From Leptospirales bacterium (lineage in GTDB: Bacteria; Spirochaetota; Leptospiria; Leptospirales; Leptonemataceae): DNA of 64,000 nucleotides. The stretch's first letter is position 1. Every line of letters begins with the position of its first letter. The stretch covers positions 1-64,000 of the forward strand of contig JAIBBN010000005.1 of assembly GCA_019694655.1 (NCBI GenBank), read 5' to 3'. The position numbers were made by a program, and so were the translations under genes. Below are positions 7,998 through 17,249 of the stretch, piece after piece. The notes under the pieces are model-generated. The model did no database searches, was not told where the DNA came from, and saw only the letters and a list, made by a program, of their open reading frames with translations.

Positions 7998-9358
7998 GGA
8001 TCGCTCTCCAGTCGCGGCGCCTCCGCCGGATCCACTACCACGCCGCGGAACTGCTGCATCAATGCATACTCTGCCGAGTATTGCGCGGAGTCCTCTGTCT
8101 GCGTCGCGGCGGCTATTGGCGCGGCAGCGGCGGGCGTCTCGCTCGACCGCGGCGCCGTTGCTTTGCCACTGACTTCCTGCTGGATGGCGGCGCTCATCTG
8201 GTTGAGCTTCTGAATCACCCCGCTGATGCTTGGCCGCAGCAGTAGTTCTCGAATTTCCAGCAGCTCCATTTCAATCAACACTCGCGTTTCGTAGGAGTTG
8301 CGCAGACGCAGGGCAAAGCTGCGCGTCAAAAGACCATAGATGCGGTCAAATACGCGCGCCAGTTGCTGCGGATCGACGCCGTCGAGGCCCTCCTGGATGC
8401 GCTTGAGCTCGCTTTGCGGCGCGCCCAGGAATTCGGCGTCATCCACTCCGCGTCGCAAGTACAGAGCAACGCGCAGAAAATCAAGGTACTCCCATATGAA
8501 GCGACTGAGATCGCCGCCGGCGGAGAACACCTCGTGCACCGGCCGTACGACCTGGTCGGCCGCGGCCGAAGGATCCAGCAGGCTGGAAGTCAGCGCAACA
8601 AATAGCTCATTGGGCGTGTGACCGATCAGCGTCTTGACCTTTTCGGCGCTGATCTCTGCGCCACAGTAGACCATGGCCTGCTCAAGAAAGGACAGACTGT
8701 CGCGAAAGGAACCGTCGCCGCGTCGAGCAATCCAGAACAGCGCTTCATCCTCCGCCTGAATTTTTTCGCGCGCGCAGAGCTGCCGCAGGTGCTCCTGGAT
8801 GACGCGCAAGGGCGCTTTGCGGAAATTGAATACCTGGCAGCGCGAGAGGATCGTCTCCGGAATCTTGTTCAGTTCAGTTGTCGCCAGAATAAACAGGGCA
8901 TGCGCCGGCGGCTCTTCCAGCGTCTTCAACAGGGCATTGAAAGACTCCGTGGTGAGCATGTGTACTTCGTCGATGATGTAGACTTTCTTTTTGGCGGCCA
9001 TTGGCTGAAAGCGTACATTCTCGCGCAGCTCGCGTATGTTGTGAATGCCGCGATTGGAAGCGGCGTCGATTTCGATGACGTCCAGCGCCGAGCCGTTCAA
9101 AATTGACAGGCAAGATTCGCAGCGGTCGCAGGGTTCGCCGTCCTGAACATTGCTGCAATTGACGCGCTTGGCCAGAATGCGCGCAATAGTGGTCTTGCCG
9201 ACGCCGCGCGCGCCAAAAAACAAATAGGCCGATCCCAGTCGCCCGTGCGCCAGAGCGTTTTGCAAAGCGCGCACCGTCGTCTCCTGCTCGACCACTTCGC
9301 CGAACTTCTGCGGGCGATACTTGCGGGCCAGGACCCGATGCTCGGCTGCACTCTCCAC
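7994..9358 (-). CDS. dnaX: DNA polymerase III subunit gamma/tau
   Basis: Clamp-loader ATPase of the replisome, about 454 residues. It shows the AAA+ Walker A GARGVGKTT, a zinc-binding Cys cluster (CSNVQDGEPCDRCESC), Walker B IIDEVHML, sensor 1 ATTELNKIPETILSRC and the oligomerisation domain, followed by an Ala/Pro-rich low-complexity linker and short tail. The tail is much shorter than E. coli tau. I chose GTG 9358 because the family begins at 'VLARKYRPQ'; the open frame up to 9526 carries no family sequence and would overlap the divergent gene. It is in an operon with ybaB. Confidence 0.93.
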   Translation of the reverse strand: MESAAEHRVLARKYRPQKFGEVVEQETTVRALQNALAHGRLGSAYLFFGARGVGKTTIARILAKRVNCSNVQDGEPCDRCESCLSILNGSALDVIEIDAASNRGIHNIRELRENVRFQPMAAKKKVYIIDEVHMLTTESFNALLKTLEEPPAHALFILATTELNKIPETILSRCQVFNFRKAPLRVIQEHLRQLCAREKIQAEDEALFWIARRGDGSFRDSLSFLEQAMVYCGAEISAEKVKTLIGHTPNELFVALTSSLLDPSAAADQVVRPVHEVFSAGGDLSRFIWEYLDFLRVALYLRRGVDDAEFLGAPQSELKRIQEGLDGVDPQQLARVFDRIYGLLTRSFALRLRNSYETRVLIEMELLEIRELLLRPSISGVIQKLNQMSAAIQQEVSGKATAPRSSETPAAAAPIAAATQTEDSAQYSAEYALMQQFRGVVVDPAEAPRLESDP

Positions 9359-9473
9359 AGCGTCAGCACAACCTGGCGTGAGAGCGCGGTCAACGGTTTT
9401 GAACGCTGCAGCGAGCGCCGCAGGCTTTGCCAAATTCGATTGCCTGCAGGATCGCCCCGGGCTCGCTGTCCCG

Positions 9474-10391
9474 ATGCACAGTCGCCAGGCGCTCCTTGCA
9501 ATCATCTTCGCTGTCATCGCCTGCAAAGCAGAAAGCGCGCCGCGCGAGCTGGAAGTGACTGCACAGTCCGGACTGCGCCTGCGAGCTCAGCCTTCGCTCA
9601 GCGCGCCGGCGGTCGCTCTGGCGCCGTCCGGTTCGCACTTGCAATGGCTGGAAGACGGGTCGGAGCGCGTTGTGATTGATGGCATCGACGGTCGCTGGCA
9701 AAAGGTGCGCTGGCAGAATGGTCCGCGTCTGATTGACGGCTGGGCCTTTTCCGGCTATCTGAAAGCGATCGATGGATTAACTGCCAGCAGCAGGCAGCCT
9801 TCCTCCAGCAACGACCGAGTGATTGCGCCGGGCGGAGACTTTTATTACATTCTCTCGCGCTCGTCTGCACAGCCTGTTAGCGGCGAGGCCTGCGCCGAGG
9901 GCTACAGTGGCGGGGATTGTGTGCTTCAGGTATATCGAAAAAATGGCAGCCTTGCGGCAAAGGTTGAGGCCGTGGGCCCTTTTGGCTGGTTCGATCGTCG
10001 CCGGATCTGGATTCACAGCTACATCGGCGACTGTGGCGGCGGCTCGATCGGCTGGGAGCTGCTGGATGCTGCAAGCGGCAGCCGAGAGCGCGTATACTCC
10101 CACAGCAATACCGAGCCCTGCGGCGATGATGAATTGACCGGCGAAGAACACCGCGTCTGTCTGCGCGATGCCTGTCTGGACATTTCGGTCAGTCAGAAAC
10201 CGGTGCAAACTGAAATCAAAATCCAGGGGACGCCTGTCGTGCGAGATGCGGGCGAGGGGCGTCTGGAAATCCAGGCGCCGCTTGATGCTGCACACCTGCC
10301 TGCGCGCCTTCCGGATCGTCTGCTGATTGTATTGAACGGACGAAGCCACAGCTTTGTCTACGAAAATGGCTCGTTGCGAGCAGTGCCGTGA
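9474..10391 (+). CDS. Exported SH3-like domain lipoprotein
   Basis: 305 residues starting with a short signal sequence ending in FAVIAC, a possible lipobox with Cys15. Residues 22-85 (LRLRAQPSLSAPAV ... RWQKVRWQNG ... GWAFSGYL) match bacterial SH3-like domains, which often bind peptidoglycan or metal. The second part is unrecognised but has several Cys (GEACAEGYSGGDCV, GDCGGGS, CGDDE, CLRDACLD) suggestive of disulfides in an exported protein. ATG 9474 is favoured over upstream starts that lie within the dnaX 5' region. Its stop overlaps the pth start (GTGA), so it heads the pth operon. Confidence 0.7.
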   Translation: MHSRQALLAIIFAVIACKAESAPRELEVTAQSGLRLRAQPSLSAPAVALAPSGSHLQWLEDGSERVVIDGIDGRWQKVRWQNGPRLIDGWAFSGYLKAIDGLTASSRQPSSSNDRVIAPGGDFYYILSRSSAQPVSGEACAEGYSGGDCVLQVYRKNGSLAAKVEAVGPFGWFDRRRIWIHSYIGDCGGGSIGWELLDAASGSRERVYSHSNTEPCGDDELTGEEHRVCLRDACLDISVSQKPVQTEIKIQGTPVVRDAGEGRLEIQAPLDAAHLPARLPDRLLIVLNGRSHSFVYENGSLRAVP

Positions 10392-10945
10392 GCGGCAAAC
10401 CGCTGCTGATTGCGGGTCTCGGTAATCCCGGCAGTCGCTACGCCAGGACGCGGCACAACATCGGCTTTCGCGCCGTGGACCGATTGGCGGAGTCGTTGGG
10501 CGCAACGGTCGACCAAAAAAAGTGGAAATCGCTGTACGTCGTGGCCCGCTGGCGAGGCGTAGATCTTGAGCGCGACCTGGTGCTGATCAAGCCCCAGGAT
10601 TTCATGAACAACAGCGGCGAGTGTATCGCGCCGGCGATGAAGTTCTACAAGGTCGCGCCAGCGCAAATGCTCGCGCTGCATGATGAAAGCGAGCTGCCCT
10701 TTGGCGAAATGCGCTTCAAGCTGGGCGGCGGTCACAAGGGCCACAACGGACTGCGAGATATTATCGATCAAGGCGGCAGCGCCGATTTTCATCGGCTGCG
10801 CCTGGGCGTAGGTCGACCTGAAGATCGCGGCCTGGCCGACTACTTGCTGGCAAAGTTCAGCGATGAACAGGAGTCGGCGCTGCCAGAGATGTTAGATCGC
10901 GCTCTGAAAATGATCGAACTGTGGATTGCGGAGCAAGCGCCATGA
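10388..10945 (+). CDS. pth: Peptidyl-tRNA hydrolase
   Basis: 185 residues; cleaves the ester bond of peptidyl-tRNA released from stalled ribosomes. The family start is intact: LLIAGLGNPGSRYARTRHNIGF with catalytic His23, then IKPQDFMNNSGE, LHDESELPFGEMRFKLGGG and GHNGLRDI, the Asn and Asp residues that hold tRNA and substrate. GTG at 10388 overlaps the preceding lipoprotein gene by four bases. Its stop overlaps the ATG of the MFS gene by four bases. Length is typical. Confidence 0.95.
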   Translation: MSGKPLLIAGLGNPGSRYARTRHNIGFRAVDRLAESLGATVDQKKWKSLYVVARWRGVDLERDLVLIKPQDFMNNSGECIAPAMKFYKVAPAQMLALHDESELPFGEMRFKLGGGHKGHNGLRDIIDQGGSADFHRLRLGVGRPEDRGLADYLLAKFSDEQESALPEMLDRALKMIELWIAEQAP

Positions 10946-12153
10946 CCCGGACTTCGCCCTCGACAAGCTCGCTGCTATTCTTTTATTTCAACAGCTTTTC
11001 GACCCTGCTGGTCGCCAACATGTTGATCTACTCGTTGGTGCTCCTGTCCGGCGACCTGGGCGCTTCGCATGGCTTCACCGGATTGGTGGTCATGTGCAAC
11101 AATCTGCCGGCGCTGGTCTTCGGCCTGATTGCCGGCGCCTTGCTCGATCGCATTTCTCGAATGGCCGTCATGTTTGGCGCACAGTGTTGTTTCATAGTTT
11201 CGACCTGGGCGCTCTACTGGTTGCATTCAAGCGGCATCTTACAAGCGGATACGCGCTGGCTGCTGATCCTGATCAGTCTGCTCAACGGAATTGGCCTGAC
11301 CTTCCTGATTCCCGGGCGCCTGGCGGTGCTGGCCAATCTGGTTCCGGAGGGCAGCGCCGGTCGGTCGACGATTATATTAAATGTACTTATTATTCTGGGC
11401 TTTGGCTTTGGACCGCCAATTGCCGGACAGCTGCGGCAACGTCTGGACTGGAACGGCACGCTGTTGGTCACAGCAATTGCCTACTTGTTTGCATTTGCCA
11501 CGCTGCTGCCGGTGCGTCCGACCGAGTACATCCGCGGCAAGGCTCAAAATGTCCTGGCTTCCTTTGTCGAAGGCCTGCGCTATTCCTGGAGCGCGCCCTT
11601 GATTCGGGAAATGATCGTGCTGCAGATGATTGTGTTCATGGTGGTAGGACCGATCCAGGCGCTGGTTCCAGAGTATGCGCGGCATACGCTGGGCCTCGAC
11701 GAAGCGGGGCGCGGCGGACTGATGGCGGCCCTTGGTTTCGGTTTGCTGCTGGGCGGAATTCTGGCCAGGATTCTGCATCAAGTGCGCCATCGCGGACGGG
11801 TGATGCTGGCCGCCGCGGCGCCGATGTGCCTCTTTCTGGCGGCCAGCAGCAGCTCTCAGGATTGGCGTATTGCCGCCATCTGCCTGGCTCTGGCCGGCAT
11901 TGGCGGCGGACTGCTAGGCGCGCTGATCCCATCGGCAGTGCAGGTAGCGGCGCCGGACCACATGCGCGGGCGCGTGATGGGAGTTTATGGAATGTTTTTC
12001 CAGCTGATGCCGGGGGTGGGCGCGTTTTTCTCAGGGCGCGCTGCGGACGCGCTGCACGGGACCGGTCCCGGGCTGGTTGCTACAGGCCTATTTCTGGCCG
12101 CCTGTTCGCTGGCAGCGGCGGCATTGCTTGGCCATCTACGCGCCTACGACTGA
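10942..12153 (+). CDS. MFS transporter, exporter type
   Basis: 403 residues with about 11-12 membrane helices. The pattern GALLDRISRMAVMFGAQ after helix 2 is the MFS motif A region, and the sequence is closest in style to EntS/MFS_3 exporters. The second half contains GRVMGVYGMFFQLMPGVGAFFSGRAAD, typical of this group. ATG 10942 overlaps the pth stop (ATGA), so the gene is translationally coupled to pth, which says little about substrate. The substrate is unknown; drug, siderophore or metabolite export is possible. Confidence 0.85.
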   Translation: MTRTSPSTSSLLFFYFNSFSTLLVANMLIYSLVLLSGDLGASHGFTGLVVMCNNLPALVFGLIAGALLDRISRMAVMFGAQCCFIVSTWALYWLHSSGILQADTRWLLILISLLNGIGLTFLIPGRLAVLANLVPEGSAGRSTIILNVLIILGFGFGPPIAGQLRQRLDWNGTLLVTAIAYLFAFATLLPVRPTEYIRGKAQNVLASFVEGLRYSWSAPLIREMIVLQMIVFMVVGPIQALVPEYARHTLGLDEAGRGGLMAALGFGLLLGGILARILHQVRHRGRVMLAAAAPMCLFLAASSSSQDWRIAAICLALAGIGGGLLGALIPSAVQVAAPDHMRGRVMGVYGMFFQLMPGVGAFFSGRAADALHGTGPGLVATGLFLAACSLAAAALLGHLRAYD

Positions 12154-12275
12154 GCGCAAAGCGCTTGCTACAGGGCGGCGCTAAGATCGCTTTTCGCTTG
12201 AAGCGCAATGCCAGCGGCCGCCTGCTGATCGGGCGTCAGCTTATCAGAGTCGTCGCCGGGAGAGAAGGAAAGACC

Positions 12276-12863
12276 ATGCTGAATCGTCGCAGCTTTATCG
12301 TAAAAGAGAAAGTAGAATTGATGAAGGTGACCGGGACCTACGAGATCATCGACCCGGAAAACAAACAAGCAATTGGCGTGGCCAAAGAAACGCTGGTCTG
12401 GTGGCTGGTGTTGCTGCGGCTCCTGATTTCACGGCGCAGTCTGCCAATGACCGTACTGGTCAGCGACACGGCAGGCGCGACAGTCCTGACCATCAAGCGC
12501 GGCTTTTCCTTCATTCGCCCAACAGTCGAGGTCTTTGACGCCGCCGGAGCAAAGATTGGATATTTCAAAGCTAAACTTCTGACGATTGTTGGCGGATTTA
12601 AAGTATACAACGCGCAAGGACAGGAGTTTGCGGAAGTCAAGGGCGATTGGAAGGGCTGGAATTTCAAGCTGGTCGACAACAATGGCCGCGAGCTGGGCGA
12701 AGTTACCAAGAAGTGGGCCGGACTGGGACGCGAACTGTTCACCACGGCCGACACCTATGCTATTTCCCTTGGCGCCAGCGCGCCATCTGATCCGGGCAGC
12801 GTGGGTCTCTTGCTGGGCGCCGGTCTGGCCATCGATATGGTGTTCAAAGAAGGAAACAATTGA
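12276..12863 (+). CDS. LURP-one-related / phospholipid-scramblase-like protein
   Basis: 195-residue beta-rich protein. The run of repeated strands (YEIIDPENKQAIGVAKE, VLVSDTAGATVLTIKRG, VEVFDAAGAKIGYFKAK, FKVYNAQGQEFAEVKGD, FKLVDNNGRELGEVTKK) ends with a hydrophobic C-terminal segment (SVGLLLGAGLAIDMVF). This is the tubby-like barrel with buried C-terminal helix described for LURP-one/scramblase proteins. The bacterial role is poorly known; membrane association is likely. Start ATG 12276 has AGAAGGAA in good position. The reading frame is open far upstream, but that part is antisense-like noise inside the MFS gene. Confidence 0.78.
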   Translation: MLNRRSFIVKEKVELMKVTGTYEIIDPENKQAIGVAKETLVWWLVLLRLLISRRSLPMTVLVSDTAGATVLTIKRGFSFIRPTVEVFDAAGAKIGYFKAKLLTIVGGFKVYNAQGQEFAEVKGDWKGWNFKLVDNNGRELGEVTKKWAGLGRELFTTADTYAISLGASAPSDPGSVGLLLGAGLAIDMVFKEGNN

Positions 12864-12891
12864 GGCCGCCTGCGGCGCGGGCAAAATAACA

Positions 12892-13776
12892 ATGGAAATA
12901 CTACGCACGCCGGATGAGCGCTTCAGCAACTTGCCCGGCTACTCGTTCGAGCCGCACTATCTGGAGCTGGGTCAGTTGCGTATGCACTACGTCGACGAGG
13001 GGCCGCGCCAGGGACCGCTCTGGCTGCTCCTGCACGGCGAACCATCCTGGTCCTACCTGTATAGAAAGATGATCGCGCCGCTGGCTGCGGCTGGCTTTCG
13101 AGTTGTTGCTCCGGATTTGATTGGCTTTGGCAAGTCAGATAAGCCAACGGACCCTTCTGTATATACATATCAATCACATCTGGACTGGCTGCGCGATTTC
13201 GTACTTGGGCTGAATCTTCAAGATATTTCCATGTTTTGCCAGGACTGGGGCGGATTGCTGGGCCTGCGCCTGGCTGCCGAGCACGGCGATCGCTTTCGCC
13301 GCATTGCTGCTGGCAATACATTCCTGCCCGCAGGCGACACGCCAGCTGGCGAAGCATTTCTTGCCTGGCGCAAATTTTCTCAGGAGGTCAAGCGTCTGCC
13401 AATCAGCAAGATCATCTCCGGCAGTTGTGTGAGCAAGCTCTCCAGCGAAGTGATCGCCGCCTACAACGCCCCATTCCCCGACGAAAACTATAAGATTGCA
13501 GCGCGCAAGTTCCCGCTGCTGGTGCCGATTTCCGAGGACGATCCGGCGGTTCCCGGCAACCGTCTGGCGTGGCAGGAGTTGCGGCGCTGGCAGAAGCCCT
13601 TTCTAACGCTTTTCAGCGATAGCGATCCGGTGACGCGCGGGGGGGATCTATACTTCCGGCGCCACATACCAGGCTGCAAGAAACAGCCGCACACAACGAT
13701 CAAGGATGCCGGCCATTTTCTGCAAGAAGACAAGGGCGAGGAAATTGCCGAACGCCTGTTGGCCTGGGACGCTTGA
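12892..13776 (+). CDS. Haloalkane dehalogenase, DhlA-like (HLD-I)
   Basis: 294-residue alpha/beta-hydrolase that hydrolyses carbon-halogen bonds to alcohol and halide. The catalytic set is complete by comparison with DhlA: HGEPSWSYLYRKM oxyanion region, nucleophile D118 in CQDWGG, halide-holding W119 and a second Trp, W159, in the cap (FLAWRKF), acid D243 or D245 (SDSDP), and base H275 (AGHFLQED). The cap also carries YNAPFPDENY and RKFP as in DhlA relatives. A chlorinated alkane substrate is possible but natural substrates of such enzymes are often unknown; some homologues act on other esters or epoxides. It starts 28 bases after the scramblase-like gene, so co-transcription is likely. Confidence 0.88.
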   Translation: MEILRTPDERFSNLPGYSFEPHYLELGQLRMHYVDEGPRQGPLWLLLHGEPSWSYLYRKMIAPLAAAGFRVVAPDLIGFGKSDKPTDPSVYTYQSHLDWLRDFVLGLNLQDISMFCQDWGGLLGLRLAAEHGDRFRRIAAGNTFLPAGDTPAGEAFLAWRKFSQEVKRLPISKIISGSCVSKLSSEVIAAYNAPFPDENYKIAARKFPLLVPISEDDPAVPGNRLAWQELRRWQKPFLTLFSDSDPVTRGGDLYFRRHIPGCKKQPHTTIKDAGHFLQEDKGEEIAERLLAWDA

Positions 13777-13801
13777 GGGAGGGCCAGCAGCGGCGCCGGG
13801 C

Positions 13802-16800
13802 TCAGGATGCGGCCAGGCGCGCCGTCATATCGCGCAGGCGGCGACTGATCGTTCTGAAAAGCGAAAAGCTGATCTGCGGTCTGGCCAGCACCAACCGCTG
13901 AAAGTCATCGCGCTTGATGGCAAGCATCACCGAATCCTGCGTGGCGCGCACGGTTGCCGAACGCGGCTCGTTGTCCAGGATCGACATCTCGCCAAAGCAG
14001 TCGCGTTCTCCAAGCAGTTCAAGGTTCGTGGCGCCCCTTGACACGCGCACCTGACCGCTGAGGATCAAGTACATCGCATCGCCCACATCGTTTTCGTGGA
14101 AAACGACCTGGCCCTTGCGCACCTTGCGTTCGCGGGTAATCTCATTGATCCACTGCAGGTCGGCGCCATCGACGTCGGCAAAGATTGCCACGCTGCGCAA
14201 AAACAGGATCCGCTCCATGGTTCGACTCATCGCCTTTACCTCTCGCTTGTTTGCGCCGCTCTTGCGGCGGCCCAGCTTGCGCAGCGCCAGGTGGGCGTTG
14301 GCGCGAACCGCCGGCCATTGGTGTCCAGTCAGCGATTCTACGTGATCGGCAAGTTCTTGCATTTTCAATTCGCCAATCGCAAAAATGACGCAGGACATGA
14401 ACCATGGATCTTGCTTCTGGATCAAGAGATCGATGATCATCTCGTAGTCGGTGACAGGCTCTTCCAGCAGCTCCTGGCCATTGATGCTGGCCTCCAGAAT
14501 GCGTCCAAACTCGCGCGCCTCGGGGCCGGCCCCTTCCAGCAATTCTACGGCCTCCGAAATGCTGCGGCGATCCCGACTGCGCAGGCTGGCCGCCGCAGCC
14601 CGAATGCTAGGACCGTGGCTGAGCATTTGCAAGAACTTCAGGGCGATTTCTTCACGGTGTTGCGAGATCCTGGATAGCGAATCAATCAGCAGCGCTACGC
14701 CGGTGATGCGGCCGCTGCCTCGCAGGCGCAAAATAAAGGCGCGATCATGGGAGATACGGCGAATCAACGCGCCGCAGGCCCGTCGCAGCGTGGCCTGTAA
14801 GCCAGGCGATAGCAGCAGTCGCAGTTGCCGCTCGCTGAGGCCGTCGCTCTCCAGGCGCTCCTGAATGGAACTGAGCGCGCCAATCGCTGCATCTTCGACG
14901 CTCAAGTCCTGGTTAGTTAAATACTGACCGATGCTTTCGATGGCATCCGCGCCGCCCAATTCGCCGAGTGTTGTCAGCACTACGGCGCGCTGCCGGTTGC
15001 TGAGATCGGGACGCTGCAACTGAGCCAGCAGCTGTGGCATAACCTTTTCGCCCATACGCGCCAGCGTATCCGCAGCCAGCGCCGCAAGGCTTCGCTCCTC
15101 AAGGCAGGCAATGAGCGCTGCCACGGACTGCTCGTCGCCATAGACGCTGAGTGCGCGAACGGCCTCGTAGCGCACCTCGACGCTGCGGTCGGCAGTCAGC
15201 GGGGCCAGTAGCTCGCGCAGCTCGCCGCGTCCCAGTTCGCGAATGGAGCGTACTGCAGCCAGCCGTTGCTCGGCATGTGTCGCCTGGGCCAGATTTTGCA
15301 GCGAGCGGTAGGCTTTGTGTCCGCGCCGCAGTACGCCAACCGGACGCAAGAGTCCAACGATAGCCTGCTGGCGCACCTCGACGTCGCTATCCTCCAGCAT
15401 AGCCTGCAAAACGTGCGGGGCGTCGCCGCTGAAGAAGAGGCCGGCGGCGCGCACCGCGGCGGCCCGCACGCTGGCGATGTCGTCGCCGAGAGCCGTCCTC
15501 AGCAGCACGCTGACTGCATTGCGACCTTCTGGATCTGCAAGGCGCTGGTGTTCGTCGCCGATGACGCGAAGAATCTCACACCGCACGACGCTCGCAGTCC
15601 GCAACGCTGCGTCGGCAAGGGCCAGCAATGTGCGTCTGTCGGGCGCCGAAGCAATCAGCCGGACGGCGAAGAGAGCGGCTTCTTCGTCCGGGCCGAGGAC
15701 GCTTTGCAGAAGCAGACGATTGCTTTCGCGCCGATCAATCCCCTCGATCTGGCGCGCCGCATGGTCGCGCTGGTCGATATCGCGCGAACTGAGATTTCGC
15801 AGCAGCGCGCCGGAATAGTCGCGCTGGACGCGCAGTGATAGAAAAATCCAGATCAGTCCGCAGCCAACCGCCCCGCCGGCAATGATCGGCTGCCCAACCT
15901 CGGCCCGCGCGGCAAGCAAGAGAATCAAGCCTACGGCAGCGGTAGCCATTGGCTCCATGAATCCAGTAATAAAAGCCCGCGCCAGGCCGCGTTCGGCGGA
16001 GGGCAGCGCATTGTAGAGCAATTGTTGGGCCGATTCATAGATCGAGTAGAGTATACTTTCATCAACAAATCGAGCGGACAGAGCCAGAATTCTTCGCGGA
16101 TTCAGCGCGTCGCGTACGGCGCCGGCGGCCCCCATCAAACTGCGAGCCAGCAAAGCGGCGGCGCCAAGAGTCATGGAGATCGAATAGCTGGCAAAGGCGG
16201 GACCAATGCCGGCGCGCCGCAATACCAGACCGGTTACCAGGAACTGAACCAGCAGTCCCGTGATCGAAACCGCGCCGTTCAGCAAGCCAAGCGTCGCCGT
16301 GCGTTGGTCGAGATCCGGCGTCATCTCCTCCAGTGCGCTCAGAAAGAGCCAGTCCACAGTGTGGACCACCGCCCAGAGCGGCGCCTGGATGATTGCCAGA
16401 CGACGGATCAATGGCTGATCCCAGAGTCCGCGCAGGTTGTCGAAGAGAGTGCCGCTGCGCCCTTCCGCTTCGCGCGACGCAGCGTGGGTCAATCCGGCCT
16501 GCAGCGCCGTCCGTCGAACCCAGTAGGCCCCGGGCGCGCCCAGTCCAATCAATGCCGCCCAGATCCAGAAGAGATTACTGGTCCCGCCGAGCACACCGAC
16601 CAGCGGCGCTGCCAGTAAACTGCCGGCAATGTTGCCAGCGATGCCCATGCCGCCAATGTAGGGGAAGATGCGCTTACCTTCCCGAGGATCAAAGACATCA
16701 TTGGCAAAGGTCCAGAAATGCATCTGGAATATGATGATAAATAGTTCGTAGTATCCAAATACTGCAAATGCCAGGCCTTCGCGCCCGCCCTGCATCGAGC

Positions 16801-17137
16801 CAATGGCCAGTCGCAAACCGGCCAGAACCAATGCAAAAAGTGCAAACAAGATTTGAAAGAAACGATAGCGCGCGATTCGATCTTCCAGCAGAGAGTAGGC
16901 CAGCGACGCCAGCGTCATCAACGCCGCGTTCAGGATGTACATCAGCGGAATGCCGTCGGCGCCGGCTTCGGCCAGGAAGAAGGATTCAATGGCGGCGCGT
17001 CCCAGGCCCAGGCCGCCCATCAACAGAAAGAACAGCAAACCCATGGAGGCCAGGCGCGGCGCCTCCCGGTCAGCAACGCGAAAGAAACGTCCCAGTACGG
17101 CGGCGATCGCTTTGCGTTTGCTCTTGCGAACTTTCAT
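13802..17137 (-). CDS. MFS-like membrane protein fused to HEAT repeats and a cNMP-binding domain
   Basis: A 1111-residue three-part protein. Residues about 25-435 hold around 12 membrane helices like an MFS or ATP/ADP-carrier-type transporter. Residues about 455-965 are HEAT-type helical repeats (e.g. VRAAAVRAAGLF, VRQQAIVGLLRP, VRYEAVRALSVYG, AVRANAHLALRKLG). Residues about 975-1105 form a cyclic-nucleotide-binding domain with the phosphate cassette FGEMSILDNEPRSATV. The design suggests transport or signalling at the membrane gated by cAMP or cGMP on the cytoplasmic side; an adenylate cyclase is encoded at 56066-58156. Substrate and nucleotide are not known. The gene is monocistronic and convergent with the dehalogenase. 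Confidence 0.82.
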   Translation of the reverse strand: MKVRKSKRKAIAAVLGRFFRVADREAPRLASMGLLFFLLMGGLGLGRAAIESFFLAEAGADGIPLMYILNAALMTLASLAYSLLEDRIARYRFFQILFALFALVLAGLRLAIGSMQGGREGLAFAVFGYYELFIIIFQMHFWTFANDVFDPREGKRIFPYIGGMGIAGNIAGSLLAAPLVGVLGGTSNLFWIWAALIGLGAPGAYWVRRTALQAGLTHAASREAEGRSGTLFDNLRGLWDQPLIRRLAIIQAPLWAVVHTVDWLFLSALEEMTPDLDQRTATLGLLNGAVSITGLLVQFLVTGLVLRRAGIGPAFASYSISMTLGAAALLARSLMGAAGAVRDALNPRRILALSARFVDESILYSIYESAQQLLYNALPSAERGLARAFITGFMEPMATAAVGLILLLAARAEVGQPIIAGGAVGCGLIWIFLSLRVQRDYSGALLRNLSSRDIDQRDHAARQIEGIDRRESNRLLLQSVLGPDEEAALFAVRLIASAPDRRTLLALADAALRTASVVRCEILRVIGDEHQRLADPEGRNAVSVLLRTALGDDIASVRAAAVRAAGLFFSGDAPHVLQAMLEDSDVEVRQQAIVGLLRPVGVLRRGHKAYRSLQNLAQATHAEQRLAAVRSIRELGRGELRELLAPLTADRSVEVRYEAVRALSVYGDEQSVAALIACLEERSLAALAADTLARMGEKVMPQLLAQLQRPDLSNRQRAVVLTTLGELGGADAIESIGQYLTNQDLSVEDAAIGALSSIQERLESDGLSERQLRLLLSPGLQATLRRACGALIRRISHDRAFILRLRGSGRITGVALLIDSLSRISQHREEIALKFLQMLSHGPSIRAAAASLRSRDRRSISEAVELLEGAGPEAREFGRILEASINGQELLEEPVTDYEMIIDLLIQKQDPWFMSCVIFAIGELKMQELADHVESLTGHQWPAVRANAHLALRKLGRRKSGANKREVKAMSRTMERILFLRSVAIFADVDGADLQWINEITRERKVRKGQVVFHENDVGDAMYLILSGQVRVSRGATNLELLGERDCFGEMSILDNEPRSATVRATQDSVMLAIKRDDFQRLVLARPQISFSLFRTISRRLRDMTARLAAS

Positions 17138-17249
17138 CGGTGCGCCCGCGCCTGGGACGGGCTGTCTGTATATTTCGACGATGAGGGCGCCAGAATTCAG
17201 CGCAATCCGGACGCATTTTGCCGGCCGGCCGCCGGCCTCCGCCTGCGGA

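Noticed and set aside
9245-9679. Alternative frames between dnaX and the SH3-like gene
   Set aside because: They overlap both well-supported genes and have no family-like sequence or ribosome binding site.
10926-12275. Long open frame on the plus strand ahead of the scramblase-like gene, overlapping the MFS gene
   Set aside because: It lies in another frame of the MFS gene, has Arg/Ser/Gly-rich composition without a family match, and the real gene has its own ATG and ribosome binding site at 12276.
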